Shown: in pieces, positions 7,328 through 16,085 of the stretch
How the letters are laid out: every line of letters begins with the position of its first letter
Position numbering within the stretch: the first letter of the stretch is position 1
Source: a virus
IMG/VR virus record: IMGVR_UViG_3300020159_001341
Coordinates: 1-36,876 of that record
Length of the DNA stretch: 36,876 nt
Strand: one strand, 5' to 3'
Notes under the pieces: model-generated
The model's input: the letters and a program-made list of their open reading frames with translations, nothing else
Databases searched by the model: none
What the model was told of the DNA's origin: nothing
Made by a program: the position numbers and the translations under genes

Positions 7328-9171
7328 TGGCAAAGGCATATGAGTCTTATACAACAAACCAGTGGTACAACTTAGAAGGTGGAGTTACTGGCCCTAAAGA
7401 TCACAAGAGTTTCTATCGCACTACTTACGACAACCCTCCGTTTATGTTCCCGGGTTCGGTCGTACCTGGAGCGGCGGATAGGCGTAGAAATATTGGTCTT
7501 GACGGAGATGAATTTAAATTTCCCCCAAACGCAAGTAAAATACAGCGTGGGTTTATGCGGTGCTTATTAAGTGAAGTACCAACTGGTGCGGCACAGAGTC
7601 TCCCTAACCGACGCTTCTTTTTTCAGTTTAACCCTGAGCGTATTATGCGTAGTGTCTCACTTTCTAGTGGTATGACAAACATACTATTTCAAGACCCGGG
7701 ACAGTTCTCAGTAGCAACTCCTGGTAATGCCACTTTCTCTTTTGATATCATGCTTAACCGAGAAATGGAAGTTAATAATCATAAGAAAAACGACAGAACC
7801 AAGCCAGCGGCTAAGAATGTAGGTACACCACCAGGCCCCCAGGATGTAGGGCAAATTGGTGTGCTTGCAGACCTAATGGTTATGGACAGTGTTATTGGTC
7901 AAGGTATATCTGAAGATATCATTGATGCCCTGTCTAAAATTACCAGTGTTTCTAGTACATGGGAACCCGCGGATTCTTCATCAGGTGCATCTGGTAATAC
8001 TAACTATATTTCAGAAGAAACAGCGAAAAGTGCGTTTAATTCAATTAGGGGTAACAGTGCTTTTCTAGTTAGTACGCCTGTTCGTATTGTTTTCTCAGCC
8101 ATGTTCATGGTTGATGGTTTTATTCAATCATCATCTGTTAACTTCACTAAATTTAGTACTCAAATGATTCCTACTATGTGTACCATTAATGTAACTGTTG
8201 AGGCAAAGTATATTGGTTTTGCTAAAAAAGATACATACCTAACACAAGCACTAGGTAAACTAAAAGCCGCACCGCCAACCTCTGGTGGTGGTGGTGGTGG
8301 TGGTGGTGACACATTACCTACAACTCAAAAGGGTGCTGATTATGATGTACTTGTAGCGGCACTTAAAGAACAAGGAAAATATCAAATAGCACTTGGTGGT
8401 ATTGAAGATTCAGATCATCCTGCATTTGGCGAGTGGATTAAAGGTGCGAGTTTTGAGGACCCCGATGAGAAAAGATCCTATGACCCAACTAGACAGTGGA
8501 AAGGTTACGAGGATATTTGGGAAATATTACATTATGGAACCTTTTTGCTAGTTGCTGGGTTTGTAAATGTTGGCCCATCAGGGTCAAGAAATTCAGGAGT
8601 TTACACGGGTATTAATAAATTGTTCTTTGACCGGCAATACAATGTAAAAATTGAGCATACTCCATATATTAAAATATACCGACAATTTGTAGGAACAGAA
8701 AAACAATTTGCAAATGCTCACCCTAAGAAAAAAACAACATCAGGTCAGGACATAGGGCCAGGGACTAAGTATGTCAGTTTTTGGGGAAGCGAGGTATCTC
8801 GTGATGTTCTTTTGCTAGATGTTGCGGGAGAAAAGGCAACTGCAACAACTTTTGAAGAATGGCTAAAATGGTCTAGGTATGGATATACTGATAAGAATCA
8901 AATACCGAGTCACGATAATAGACCTAACAATGTGTTTAAAGATTCAGGTGCGTCAAGAAATCTAGCCAACAAATTATATTTAGAAGGTGCTAATGCTGAC
9001 AACTATAGGACTACAAAAGTAGTTATGGACCTTGAAATACATTTTTCTGCAACTATTTCTAAACCAGGTAGTTCTGATAAATCAACATTTTCAAAGATAA
9101 TTAAGTTTTCCAAGATGGTAACCGCAGAAAATATATGTCATACACATTACAATTTTGCTTATATAAAGTAA
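7327..9171 (+). CDS. tail/baseplate hub-associated protein, unrecognised C-terminal domain
   Basis: A 614-residue protein translationally coupled to the tape measure gene. Residues 90-320 include RRFFFQFNPERI, which resembles the 'fqFNPe' block of the tube-initiator/LysM-adaptor proteins of contractile injection systems, and a later PVRIVFSAMFMVDGFI strand pair. A run of eight glycines encoded by GGT repeats (8284-8307, residues 320-327) separates this from a second domain of about 285 residues, rich in aromatic residues, that I do not recognise. The gene sits between tape measure and LysM protein, so a role at the tube-baseplate junction is likely. The second half is more AT-rich than the sheath region. 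Confidence 0.6.
   Translation: MAKAYESYTTNQWYNLEGGVTGPKDHKSFYRTTYDNPPFMFPGSVVPGAADRRRNIGLDGDEFKFPPNASKIQRGFMRCLLSEVPTGAAQSLPNRRFFFQFNPERIMRSVSLSSGMTNILFQDPGQFSVATPGNATFSFDIMLNREMEVNNHKKNDRTKPAAKNVGTPPGPQDVGQIGVLADLMVMDSVIGQGISEDIIDALSKITSVSSTWEPADSSSGASGNTNYISEETAKSAFNSIRGNSAFLVSTPVRIVFSAMFMVDGFIQSSSVNFTKFSTQMIPTMCTINVTVEAKYIGFAKKDTYLTQALGKLKAAPPTSGGGGGGGGDTLPTTQKGADYDVLVAALKEQGKYQIALGGIEDSDHPAFGEWIKGASFEDPDEKRSYDPTRQWKGYEDIWEILHYGTFLLVAGFVNVGPSGSRNSGVYTGINKLFFDRQYNVKIEHTPYIKIYRQFVGTEKQFANAHPKKKTTSGQDIGPGTKYVSFWGSEVSRDVLLLDVAGEKATATTFEEWLKWSRYGYTDKNQIPSHDNRPNNVFKDSGASRNLANKLYLEGANADNYRTTKVVMDLEIHFSATISKPGSSDKSTFSKIIKFSKMVTAENICHTHYNFAYIK
8284..8307 (+). repeat. GGT x8 trinucleotide repeat (polyglycine linker)
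   Basis: Eight consecutive GGT codons encode Gly8 between the two halves of the hub-associated protein. The same codon is used every time, which points to replication slippage as its origin and makes its length likely to vary between relatives. It probably acts as a flexible interdomain linker. Confidence 0.85.
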
Positions 9172-9173
9172 AC

Positions 9174-9233
9174 ATGAGCGACATTTTAAAGAAAAAAACA
9201 CTAACATCTAGATGCTGGGATTGGACTCTCTAA
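9174..9233 (+). CDS. tiny 19-aa reading frame, possibly a coupling leader
   Basis: ATG 9174 opens a 19-codon frame (MSDILKKKTLTSRCWDWTL) that fills the gap between the hub-associated gene and the LysM gene exactly: it starts 2 bases after one stop and ends 1 base before the next ATG (TAATATG). It has no good ribosome binding site, and the LysM gene has only a weak one. It may serve to bring ribosomes to the LysM start rather than make a useful peptide. Equally it may be chance. Confidence 0.25.
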   Translation: MSDILKKKTLTSRCWDWTL

Positions 9234-9234
9234 T

Positions 9235-9495
9235 ATGGCGTTTGTACAATCAATATCACGATATTCCACACAATCATCGCCTGATGGTAGTGGGGCATAC
9301 ATATCTACCCGTAGATATGGGGGTAACTCAAGGTACTACACATACACCTCAGTAGAAGGTGATACCTTTGATCGCATTGCCTTCCGTGCCCTTCATGACT
9401 CAGAACGCTACTGGGAGATTGCAGACATAAACTCTCATGTTCCTTTCCCTGATGAAATCCCCGTGGGAACACTAGTTCGGATTCCACTTAAATGA
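9235..9495 (+). CDS. LysM-type tail protein (gpX / gp53-like)
   Basis: An 86-residue protein. Residues 35-86 form a LysM-like unit: YYTYTSVEGDTFDRIAFRAL, then a YWEIADIN core and a PVGTLVRIP ending, the typical 'GDT...IA......W..Ia..N.i..P..l..G..l.iP' layout. Small LysM proteins of this kind sit next to the hub protein in P2-like and other contractile tails and clamp the hub or first tube ring; peptidoglycan binding is not implied. The stop overlaps the next ATG (ATGA). Confidence 0.85.
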   Translation: MAFVQSISRYSTQSSPDGSGAYISTRRYGGNSRYYTYTSVEGDTFDRIAFRALHDSERYWEIADINSHVPFPDEIPVGTLVRIPLK

Positions 9496-10655
9496 TTTTT
9501 ACATCGCATAGCCGCATATCACCAAACATCAACTTTGTGATAGACAACGCCCCTATGCGATATATGTCTATTGTTCAAATTGAATTAGGTCTTGCTGAAA
9601 ATCAGCATGATATCCTGCGTGTGCGTGTGGCTGGTGTGCCACCACAACTACTCACAGAATACCTATCTAAGCCAGTCCTTTGTTACTGGGGTTTTGGTAT
9701 AGACAAGCATGAATTCTGTGGATATGTTGCTTCGGTTGAACCTTCATTTAGAAACTCTGATGGTGTGATTAATGGAAGCCCATTTCAATTAGTTGAACTT
9801 GTGTGTATGGGCGCATCATACAAAATGCGCGCTAAGAAAACACGGCTGTGGGAAAACGCATCTATTCAAAGTATTGCGACAACCTTGGCAGACGAATATA
9901 AGTTCAGTGTTTCTTCTGTGACTGAACCATTCGCATACCCCCGTATCGTTCAGTCGGAAGAATCAGATTGGGAGTTTTTAAACAAAGTTGCCAGTATGTA
10001 CGGATTGTCTGTATCAATGCATGGTACTCATATACATGTATGGAACCCTATGAACTCACTGGGCCGACAAATCTCGTATCACCAACTCAAGAATATTAAA
10101 GCGCGTAATGGTGATACTAGAACATACCCCGCAGTAATTTTATCAATGCAGGGTATTTTTGGTGATTCTATTAAACCATTAAGCACACATTCAGTATCAG
10201 CCACTGTATTAGATAATCAAGGTAAAACTTATACATCAAATAAGTTTAACGAGACCACGGGATTTGGTAAACAGATTGATTTAGGTATTACTGACAGCGT
10301 CAGTGTTAACGCAACTTCTACCACTATGGCAGACACTCTCGTGTCCGCACACAATCGTGGCATTAATACCCTTACCGCACAGTTATCACTTACTGGGACT
10401 GCTGGAGTTCTCCCAGGTGGGATTGTCAGCATATCTAATTTTGAATCTAATTTTGAAGGTTTTTGGTATGTAAAAGAAGTTACACATACAGTTACTCGTG
10501 ATGAATTCTTTACTCAAATGACAGTGTCACGAAAAGACACTAATGATATCAATGCGTATATGACCATGCAATCAACTATGCCCGAGGTGCCAGAATCGGC
10601 GTTTGTGGATAGCACCTGGCGAGCATCTAGGCAAATGGAGGATATTTATGTTTAA
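9492..10655 (+). CDS. baseplate hub protein, phage late control gpD-like
   Basis: A 387-residue protein with the gpD/VgrG-gp27-like pattern: an N-terminal beta region ending in LLTEYLSKPVLCYWGF, a central ESDWEFLNKVASMYGLSV block (residues 156-173), the classic 'sdwefl..la.~~~G' signature of late control D proteins, and a C-terminal HNRGINTLTAQLSLTG segment typical of hub barrel folds. It would form the trimeric hub that adapts the tail tube to the spike and central baseplate. It overlaps the LysM gene by 4 bases and the downstream membrane peptide gene by 8 bases. Confidence 0.85.
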   Translation: MIFTSHSRISPNINFVIDNAPMRYMSIVQIELGLAENQHDILRVRVAGVPPQLLTEYLSKPVLCYWGFGIDKHEFCGYVASVEPSFRNSDGVINGSPFQLVELVCMGASYKMRAKKTRLWENASIQSIATTLADEYKFSVSSVTEPFAYPRIVQSEESDWEFLNKVASMYGLSVSMHGTHIHVWNPMNSLGRQISYHQLKNIKARNGDTRTYPAVILSMQGIFGDSIKPLSTHSVSATVLDNQGKTYTSNKFNETTGFGKQIDLGITDSVSVNATSTTMADTLVSAHNRGINTLTAQLSLTGTAGVLPGGIVSISNFESNFEGFWYVKEVTHTVTRDEFFTQMTVSRKDTNDINAYMTMQSTMPEVPESAFVDSTWRASRQMEDIYV

Positions 10656-10767
10656 GGTAATCCTTAGAGGATTTTCAGTAATACTTATTGGAGCATTTAT
10701 TACGAGCAGTTATATCTCATGGTGCGTCTATGCTTTATATAAGAATTCACAAGGTGATATTAAATGA
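10648..10767 (+). CDS. 39-aa single-span membrane protein in the baseplate operon
   Basis: ATG 10648 follows GGAGGA (10637-10642) at ideal spacing, overlaps the hub gene by 8 bases and the gp25-like gene by 4 (ATGA). The product begins MFKVILRG, has one strongly hydrophobic stretch of about 24 residues (FSVILIGAFITSSYISWCVY, residues 9-28, then AL), and ends with the charged tail KNSQGDIK. The coupled start and stop on both sides and the good ribosome binding site argue that it is really translated. A transmembrane peptide is unexpected among baseplate genes. It could be a small lysis or antiholin-like factor or a membrane-contact factor. Function is unknown. Confidence 0.7.
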   Translation: MFKVILRGFSVILIGAFITSSYISWCVYALYKNSQGDIK

Positions 10768-11165
10768 AAGCAATATATTTACCATTTCAATTTAAAAATG
10801 GATCAGTTGCTACTGTAGGTGATTTTGATTCTATTATTAAACAACAAATTTTAGATGTCCTATCGGTGTCTAACGAAGAGCGCGTCATGAACCCTGATTA
10901 TGGTGTTGGGGCATACTCCATGATTTATGAATTAATTGATCCCCTTGTTTGGGAAGATTTTAAAGAGGTTGCTATGCGAGAAATCTCTGACAATGTTCGT
11001 GGTGTAAATATTATAGATATTGTTATTTCAAACAATGATCCAGAACAAATGGGAAGCGAACAAACATCTGTTTATATATCTGTATTTTACGAAATATCAC
11101 CATCACAAAAATCTAGTGTTACACTAAGTGTGAGCGACTTCTTGAGCGAGGATATTTATGCCTAA
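10764..11165 (+). CDS. baseplate wedge protein, gp25/gpW-like
   Basis: A 133-residue protein with the family signature NEERVMNPDYGVGAYSMIYE (residues 38-57), the ER-x-M-x-P-x-(Y/F)-G motif of T4 gp25 and P2 gpW relatives, preceded by a helix (IIKQQILDVL) and followed by the strand-forming INIDI-type segment. It forms part of the wedge that nucleates sheath assembly. It is coupled to the preceding membrane peptide (ATGA) and overlaps the J-like gene by 8 bases; the same GAGGATATTTATG start context occurs at both 10648 and 11158. Confidence 0.9.
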   Translation: MKAIYLPFQFKNGSVATVGDFDSIIKQQILDVLSVSNEERVMNPDYGVGAYSMIYELIDPLVWEDFKEVAMREISDNVRGVNIIDIVISNNDPEQMGSEQTSVYISVFYEISPSQKSSVTLSVSDFLSEDIYA

Positions 11166-12660
11166 TTTTGACTACACAGCGCGAGACTACAACGCTATTC
11201 GTTCGTCTCTTCAGGCACGAGCCTCTAATTCTATTCCCGAATGGTCGGGAGTTGCCGCCTCAGATTTTATGTCATCGCTAATTGACCTATGGGCGTACAA
11301 CGCAGACATTATGCATTATTATATTGACAGGGCATCTACTGAAGCATTTTTGTCAACTGCTACACAGCGCGAAAGCGTCTTAGCAATGGCAAACCTTTAT
11401 GGTTATACCCCTAATTATATGAGTTCATCAACCGCTACTTTGACGCTTACCAACAGTGGTGCGGCATCCGTGACTATCTTAGAAAATACCCCATTTGTAT
11501 CAACAAACGGTTTGTACTTCTTTAACGAAACATCAACAATTATTCCAGCATCTTCAACAAGTACTATTGTTGTGCGACAGGGTGTCAGGTATTCAAATGA
11601 ATCTGTTACTTCAGATGGTAATAATAATAACTCAACTAAGAGTGATGGTAACGCTAGTCAAAGATTTAATATCTATCGCCAAAGTGTAGATTCTGAGTCT
11701 ATAGTTGTTAATGTTGCTGAGGGTTCATTTGGAGAAATTAAAACTTGGACACGAGTCAATAGTCTTATTCCGTATGGTCCTGACGATTCAGTGTTCTCAG
11801 TATCAGTCACTTCATCAGGAGTTACTCAGGTTGTATTTGGTAATGGGATCAACGGGCGCATTCCGCCAATCAACTCACCAATCACAGTTACCTACATTCA
11901 ATGCGCTGGGTCTATTGGTAATGTCGCGGCTGAGACAATCACTGCTATTGGTAACAGTCAGTACCCAACAATCACTGATGTTACTAACCTCTTTGCGGCT
12001 GGTGGTGGTTTAGACTTTGAAACAATTGACTCTATTAAACAAATTATTCCCAGCACGGTTCGGACACGCAATGGTGCAGTGACGCTCTCTGACTTTGCTG
12101 ATATTGCCCTAGTAACTCAGGGTGTTTCCAAGGCTACTGTTTCTTACCTTGGGTCATCTTCCACTGGTGCTTCTATTACAGCGACGGTTATTGACAAACA
12201 AACGGAATACCTTACGGATGGTGCCGCATCTGTGAGTATCCCACAGGTACTCCGTGACCGTGTTTCACGAGAACTACTAGATAGCGCAATGCTTGGCGTA
12301 ACTCTTATTAATGTTCCTTCATCAGTTAGTTTTACTAAAATTTATATATATCTAGATTTATATGTTACATCTAACTACATTCAGTCGGTTGTTAAGGCGG
12401 AAGTACAAAGCGCATTAGAGTCTCTATTTTCTTTTGAAGATGTAGCCTTTGGCGACACAGTAACTGTGGGTGAGGTATACCGAACAGCCATGGCTATTAC
12501 AGGTGTTGATTATGTAATCATTAAAGGATTTACAACCAGCACAGCAGGAACCCCTGCTACTACTATTGACAACAGTGGAAAGATTACTGTAGCCGCTAAT
12601 CAACTTCCAAAATTAGGTATTGTTAGTATAACGCCTAACGGAGGAGTAACGGCAGTCTAA
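11158..12660 (+). CDS. baseplate wedge protein, gp6 / gpJ-like
   Basis: A 500-residue protein. The N-terminus (YTARDYNAIRSSL, then DFMSSLIDLWAYNADIMHYY and TQRESVLAMANLYGYTP, residues 5-85) is characteristic of baseplate J-like proteins, which dimerise to form the wedge ring. The middle holds a GNGINGRIPP-type loop (about residue 230), common in the family, and the C-terminal third matches the VYRTAMAITGVDYV pattern. The order gp25-like, J-like, gpI-like is as in P2 and many environmental myoviruses. The stop TAA overlaps the next ATG. Confidence 0.92.
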   Translation: MPNFDYTARDYNAIRSSLQARASNSIPEWSGVAASDFMSSLIDLWAYNADIMHYYIDRASTEAFLSTATQRESVLAMANLYGYTPNYMSSSTATLTLTNSGAASVTILENTPFVSTNGLYFFNETSTIIPASSTSTIVVRQGVRYSNESVTSDGNNNNSTKSDGNASQRFNIYRQSVDSESIVVNVAEGSFGEIKTWTRVNSLIPYGPDDSVFSVSVTSSGVTQVVFGNGINGRIPPINSPITVTYIQCAGSIGNVAAETITAIGNSQYPTITDVTNLFAAGGGLDFETIDSIKQIIPSTVRTRNGAVTLSDFADIALVTQGVSKATVSYLGSSSTGASITATVIDKQTEYLTDGAASVSIPQVLRDRVSRELLDSAMLGVTLINVPSSVSFTKIYIYLDLYVTSNYIQSVVKAEVQSALESLFSFEDVAFGDTVTVGEVYRTAMAITGVDYVIIKGFTTSTAGTPATTIDNSGKITVAANQLPKLGIVSITPNGGVTAV

Positions 12661-14927
12661 TGGCCCGCATATCTTTTACACTAAAAAGTAATGTTGGTAG
12701 TGCGGCAAGCACTACTGGTTCATTCCTTCAAGCCGCTTCCGTTAATATTGGTGCTGACGACTCATCAGCCTTACGAGGTGACGGTTATGTCACTACACCA
12801 ACAAGTGCCCCTGGGTCTACATCATCCTTGTCAGCATCACCAACTAATTATGATCAGGTTGACCTATCATGGATTATTTCAACAGTACTGAATGAAACAA
12901 AAAGTGAAACACCTAGTATTACTGGCCTATCGTTGTGCTATTCACTTATTGGACCTCCCCAAACTCGTGCTGAAGGTATAGAACTTATTGAAATAAAAGC
13001 AGAAAATAGTGCTTCATCATTTAGCCATACTAACTTACCTAGTGGCAAATGGATTTATTACACATTATTTTCAAAATATGAATCAACTGTAACTCGCTCA
13101 TGGTATGAACCAGTTGCCTCAACTGAAGTACTTGTACCTAAAGATTATGGCTACTCCGATAATCTTTTCCGAAGAATACCCCTGCACTACCGAATTCAGG
13201 ATGAGCAGATTGGTATAACCAACTTAGGTAGCCCTTATCTGGCTGACCTTCCTGAAGCACTTAAGGTAGCCGGACCACTACAGCGAATGCTTGATGTTTT
13301 TGGTTGGGAAATTAATGTTATTAAAACAATCATTGATTATGTGATGGTACAAAAAGACCCGTTTGTTGCCAACAGTGAGATGATTGAAAAACTGGCTGTG
13401 GAGGTTGGTCTTCCTCTAACTGTGGCTGACTTGGGTACCGCAAAACTTCGTGATTTGATTTCTTCTTTTACATACCTAACCCAGAATGAGGGGCTACTAA
13501 CTGGTGTGGAAGAATACATTACGGCTATTACTGGATGTAACACTCGTATTAACACTACCCAGCCTGACCTTTTAACCAGCACTCACCATGCTATGACTTC
13601 GGCGTCGGTGACTACCTCTGCATCCGTAGCACCTGCTACTAACCAATGGTTACTGGAAAGTTCGGCGCATACTATGACAGCCGCAAGTGTTTATCCATAC
13701 TCCAGTATGTTCAAAACAACCAAGGCTTTGGCTATCGCTCATTCAAGCGGGGCAAGTGTTCAGATGGCTTGTTTAAAAACAAAAGTACAGAGTGTGAGTC
13801 AAGCCAGTCGTTTATATATGGATTTTGGTGCCACATACACTGGTTTGGGTGCAAGTGTTGTGGGTTGTTGGATGGGTGCATCGGTGGTTCCAGGAGCGTC
13901 TGTGACTTTTGCTCCGATAACGGGTGCATCTACATCGTTACCTAACTTTATTACTACAATAACTAATGGAAGTACTAGCACCTTTGAATGGCCCGTAGAT
14001 TTTGGTGTATGTGGTGATGGTTCGTTAGGTACCACAGATATGTATCTACACATTTGGATTGCATCTCAGTCATCTGATGCTGGGACTTTATATCTCATTC
14101 CTAATGGAGTAACAACTTTAAATAGATACCCTTATTACATAGATGTATACTCGCGTAGATTAAACCTTTTCCGTGATCCCCAATTCGCAGTTGCTCCTCC
14201 AAGTACCGCAGTACAGGCAACAAGTACACTTGCTTATTGGAGAGTAAGCACTACTTCTGGTACGGTTACATCCGCTGTTGATAATGGGACAAAACAATTT
14301 ACCGCAACACCAAGTCTTTCGGCATCTGTCACATTATCCACAGATGTAAATAACACGAGTTTTGGTATGCAGTACACCCCAATTAATAGTAGTACTGATT
14401 ACTTCTTATCAATTGATGATTACAACAATAATATTGTTGAAGTAAGTGTAAAGAACTTGGATGGTACAATTACTCTTGCATCAGCCACAACTCCTTATAT
14501 TGAAAAAACGCTATCAGGTACTTCAAAGCGTAAATGGTGGAAATTAGAGTTTGTTAATAATTACCCTTGGTACCCAAGTAATTCATATTTGTATCATATA
14601 GAGATCACTGCCACGGCTACAGCAACATCACCACTAGTTGTTCGTCGCCCATTATTTGAACCGTCATCTCCTGGTGAATATTTTGATGGTAACAGTGATA
14701 ATGGTGGGTGGATTGGTGGTACAGCAACTGCTGGGGCATCCGATTACCGCTGGGGGACAAGTTCTGCCCATACTAATATTTCGTACTACACAGCAGACTA
14801 TCGTCGTGTAGTTGAGGCAACCAAACGAATGATTGAACACATGGTTCCCGTAACTGAAACAACCTATGCTCTTGCTAACCTGAGGTTTAACCGAATCCCG
14901 GGATACACAGGAGAAACAACATTGTGA
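12660..14927 (+). CDS. baseplate gpI-like protein with large receptor-region extension
   Basis: A 755-residue protein. Residues 165-300 contain the phage tail protein I-like core: FRRIPLHYRIQDEQ, then LQRMLDVFGWEINVIKTIID and LAVEVGLPLTV...LRDLISSF...GTR-like region. Residues 300-450 are rich in the tripeptide Ala-Ser-Val (about ten copies, often G-A-S-V). Residues 480-720 look like one or two beta-sandwich, carbohydrate-binding-like domains (FRDPQFAVAPPSTAVQATSTLAYW onwards, quoted only in part). Such C-terminal extensions usually connect to or act as host recognition fibres. A GTGA overlap couples it to the holin-like gene. Confidence 0.7.
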   Translation: MARISFTLKSNVGSAASTTGSFLQAASVNIGADDSSALRGDGYVTTPTSAPGSTSSLSASPTNYDQVDLSWIISTVLNETKSETPSITGLSLCYSLIGPPQTRAEGIELIEIKAENSASSFSHTNLPSGKWIYYTLFSKYESTVTRSWYEPVASTEVLVPKDYGYSDNLFRRIPLHYRIQDEQIGITNLGSPYLADLPEALKVAGPLQRMLDVFGWEINVIKTIIDYVMVQKDPFVANSEMIEKLAVEVGLPLTVADLGTAKLRDLISSFTYLTQNEGLLTGVEEYITAITGCNTRINTTQPDLLTSTHHAMTSASVTTSASVAPATNQWLLESSAHTMTAASVYPYSSMFKTTKALAIAHSSGASVQMACLKTKVQSVSQASRLYMDFGATYTGLGASVVGCWMGASVVPGASVTFAPITGASTSLPNFITTITNGSTSTFEWPVDFGVCGDGSLGTTDMYLHIWIASQSSDAGTLYLIPNGVTTLNRYPYYIDVYSRRLNLFRDPQFAVAPPSTAVQATSTLAYWRVSTTSGTVTSAVDNGTKQFTATPSLSASVTLSTDVNNTSFGMQYTPINSSTDYFLSIDDYNNNIVEVSVKNLDGTITLASATTPYIEKTLSGTSKRKWWKLEFVNNYPWYPSNSYLYHIEITATATATSPLVVRRPLFEPSSPGEYFDGNSDNGGWIGGTATAGASDYRWGTSSAHTNISYYTADYRRVVEATKRMIEHMVPVTETTYALANLRFNRIPGYTGETTL

Positions 14928-15178
14928 CCTTGCTCATAGGCGGCTTAGCCGTTTATAAAGTTATTCATATCATTACAAGTGCATTACCTAAGAAGTTGAA
15001 CGGTTGGGTCATTGTTTTGTCTGGGGCAATTCTGGGCATCATTACTTCCGTCTTCATATCTTCAGGGAATGTTGTGTTTAGTGGGTTGGCTATGGCTACA
15101 ATTGCCAGTGCCACTCACTCGGTGTTGCGATTGATCACCCTCGTAGGTGACTCATCAATACGCCAGTCCTTCCAATAG
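14924..15178 (+). CDS. small two-span membrane protein, holin-like
   Basis: An 84-residue protein starting at GTG 14924 within the previous stop (GTGA), with GGAGAA upstream. Two hydrophobic stretches are visible: about residues 1-19 together with a short basic loop (KKLNG), and about residues 27-62 (VIVLSGAILGIITSVFISSG onward). The C-terminus is polar. Size, topology and a position at the end of the tail operon fit a holin, although no endolysin gene is next to it. Without a lysin neighbour the call stays tentative. Confidence 0.5.
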   Translation: MTLLIGGLAVYKVIHIITSALPKKLNGWVIVLSGAILGIITSVFISSGNVVFSGLAMATIASATHSVLRLITLVGDSSIRQSFQ

Positions 15179-15187
15179 GAGAACAAC

Positions 15188-16021
15188 ATGCCCACCAAGA
15201 AAGTTATTGGTGTTATCGGAAAAGGTAACGCCAGCCTCAACATCATTGAAGACTCATTGTCCGAACTGGTCAACGACAGTATCTTTGTCCTGCCGTGGTA
15301 CGGCGGTAAGCCCGATGAAAGCCTTGACCGCGTTTACACCGCAATCATTGACTTCGGTCATGAGTACATCATGGTCGGTAATCGCATTCCGCGCTCAGTC
15401 TTAAAAGATGCCAAGGATTGGGAAGACACTGAGGATGCAAACTCAGCAGTACTCAACTATGTCCAACGACTAGCGGGTGAGAAGTCACTACTGGTTTTGT
15501 GGGATGACGCACCTGAAACTGAAGACACATTACTGAAGGCTCATGCCATCGGTATCCGTCTACTTGATCTCACAAATGCACTTGCACCAATTGATGTCGT
15601 TGATGTTCAGGAAGTTGTAGAAACCCCTGAAGTGCCCGCAGTAAACACTGCACGAGAAGAAGCACTTGAAGAAGCGCTTGCTGACATTAATGAGAAGTAC
15701 GGTTCAGAAGTAGTCGCTCCTGAGTCAGGGGCATTCACTGAAGCGGAACTTCGTTCTCAACCAATCGCATCATTGCGTCGTCAGGCTAAGTTGCTTGGAG
15801 TTGAAATTGAAAAGACTACGACCAAAGAACAACTCATCGGTATCCTGCTGAATGGGCTTGATGACATTGGTTTGGTTGAACCAGTAACTAAACTTCCCTC
15901 AACTACTTTGAAGGTCACCGTGCACAGGTCTGAGTATGAATTGGCGCATTACATGTTTGCTAGTGAAAATATTCCCCATGTTGAACAAATCTTGGGCGCT
16001 CTACAGATGATTGCACCGTAG
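15188..16021 (+). CDS. 277-aa unknown protein with C-terminal SAP/Rho-N-like region
   Basis: The start ATG has an AGGAGAACAAC ribosome binding site. The N-terminal half begins KKVIGVIGKG, which looks like a Rossmann-type strand-loop (residues 4-13), and continues as an alpha/beta fold. Residues 150-180 are Glu/Ala-rich. Residues 190-225 (FTEAELRSQPIASLRRQAKL, then LGVEIEKTTTKEQLIGILL) have the helix-extended loop-helix form of SAP or Rho N-terminal domains, which often bind nucleic acid. It is the last gene before the terminator at 16054. I do not recognise a family for the whole protein; a regulatory or DNA-associated role is a guess. Confidence 0.65.
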   Translation: MPTKKVIGVIGKGNASLNIIEDSLSELVNDSIFVLPWYGGKPDESLDRVYTAIIDFGHEYIMVGNRIPRSVLKDAKDWEDTEDANSAVLNYVQRLAGEKSLLVLWDDAPETEDTLLKAHAIGIRLLDLTNALAPIDVVDVQEVVETPEVPAVNTAREEALEEALADINEKYGSEVVAPESGAFTEAELRSQPIASLRRQAKLLGVEIEKTTTKEQLIGILLNGLDDIGLVEPVTKLPSTTLKVTVHRSEYELAHYMFASENIPHVEQILGALQMIAP

Positions 16022-16053
16022 CCACATTCATTTCAAAATGTAGCCACAATGTG

Positions 16054-16083
16054 AAACACCCCCTTTCGGGGGGTGTTTTTGTT
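16054..16083. terminator. intrinsic terminator between convergent operons
   Basis: AAACACCCCC pairs with GGGGGTGTTT (10 bp) around loop TTTCG and is followed by a T-run. It lies 33 bases after the tail-operon stop and 3 bases before the end of the minus-strand operon. On the minus strand the same stem is followed by a shorter T-run, so it may work in both directions. It is the clearest terminator in the window. Confidence 0.9.
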
Positions 16084-16085
16084 AT

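Noticed and set aside
13646-13945. 99-aa plus-strand frame inside the gpI-like gene.
   Set aside because: It is an alternate frame of the ASV repeat region with Cys-rich, protein-unlike composition and no ribosome binding site.
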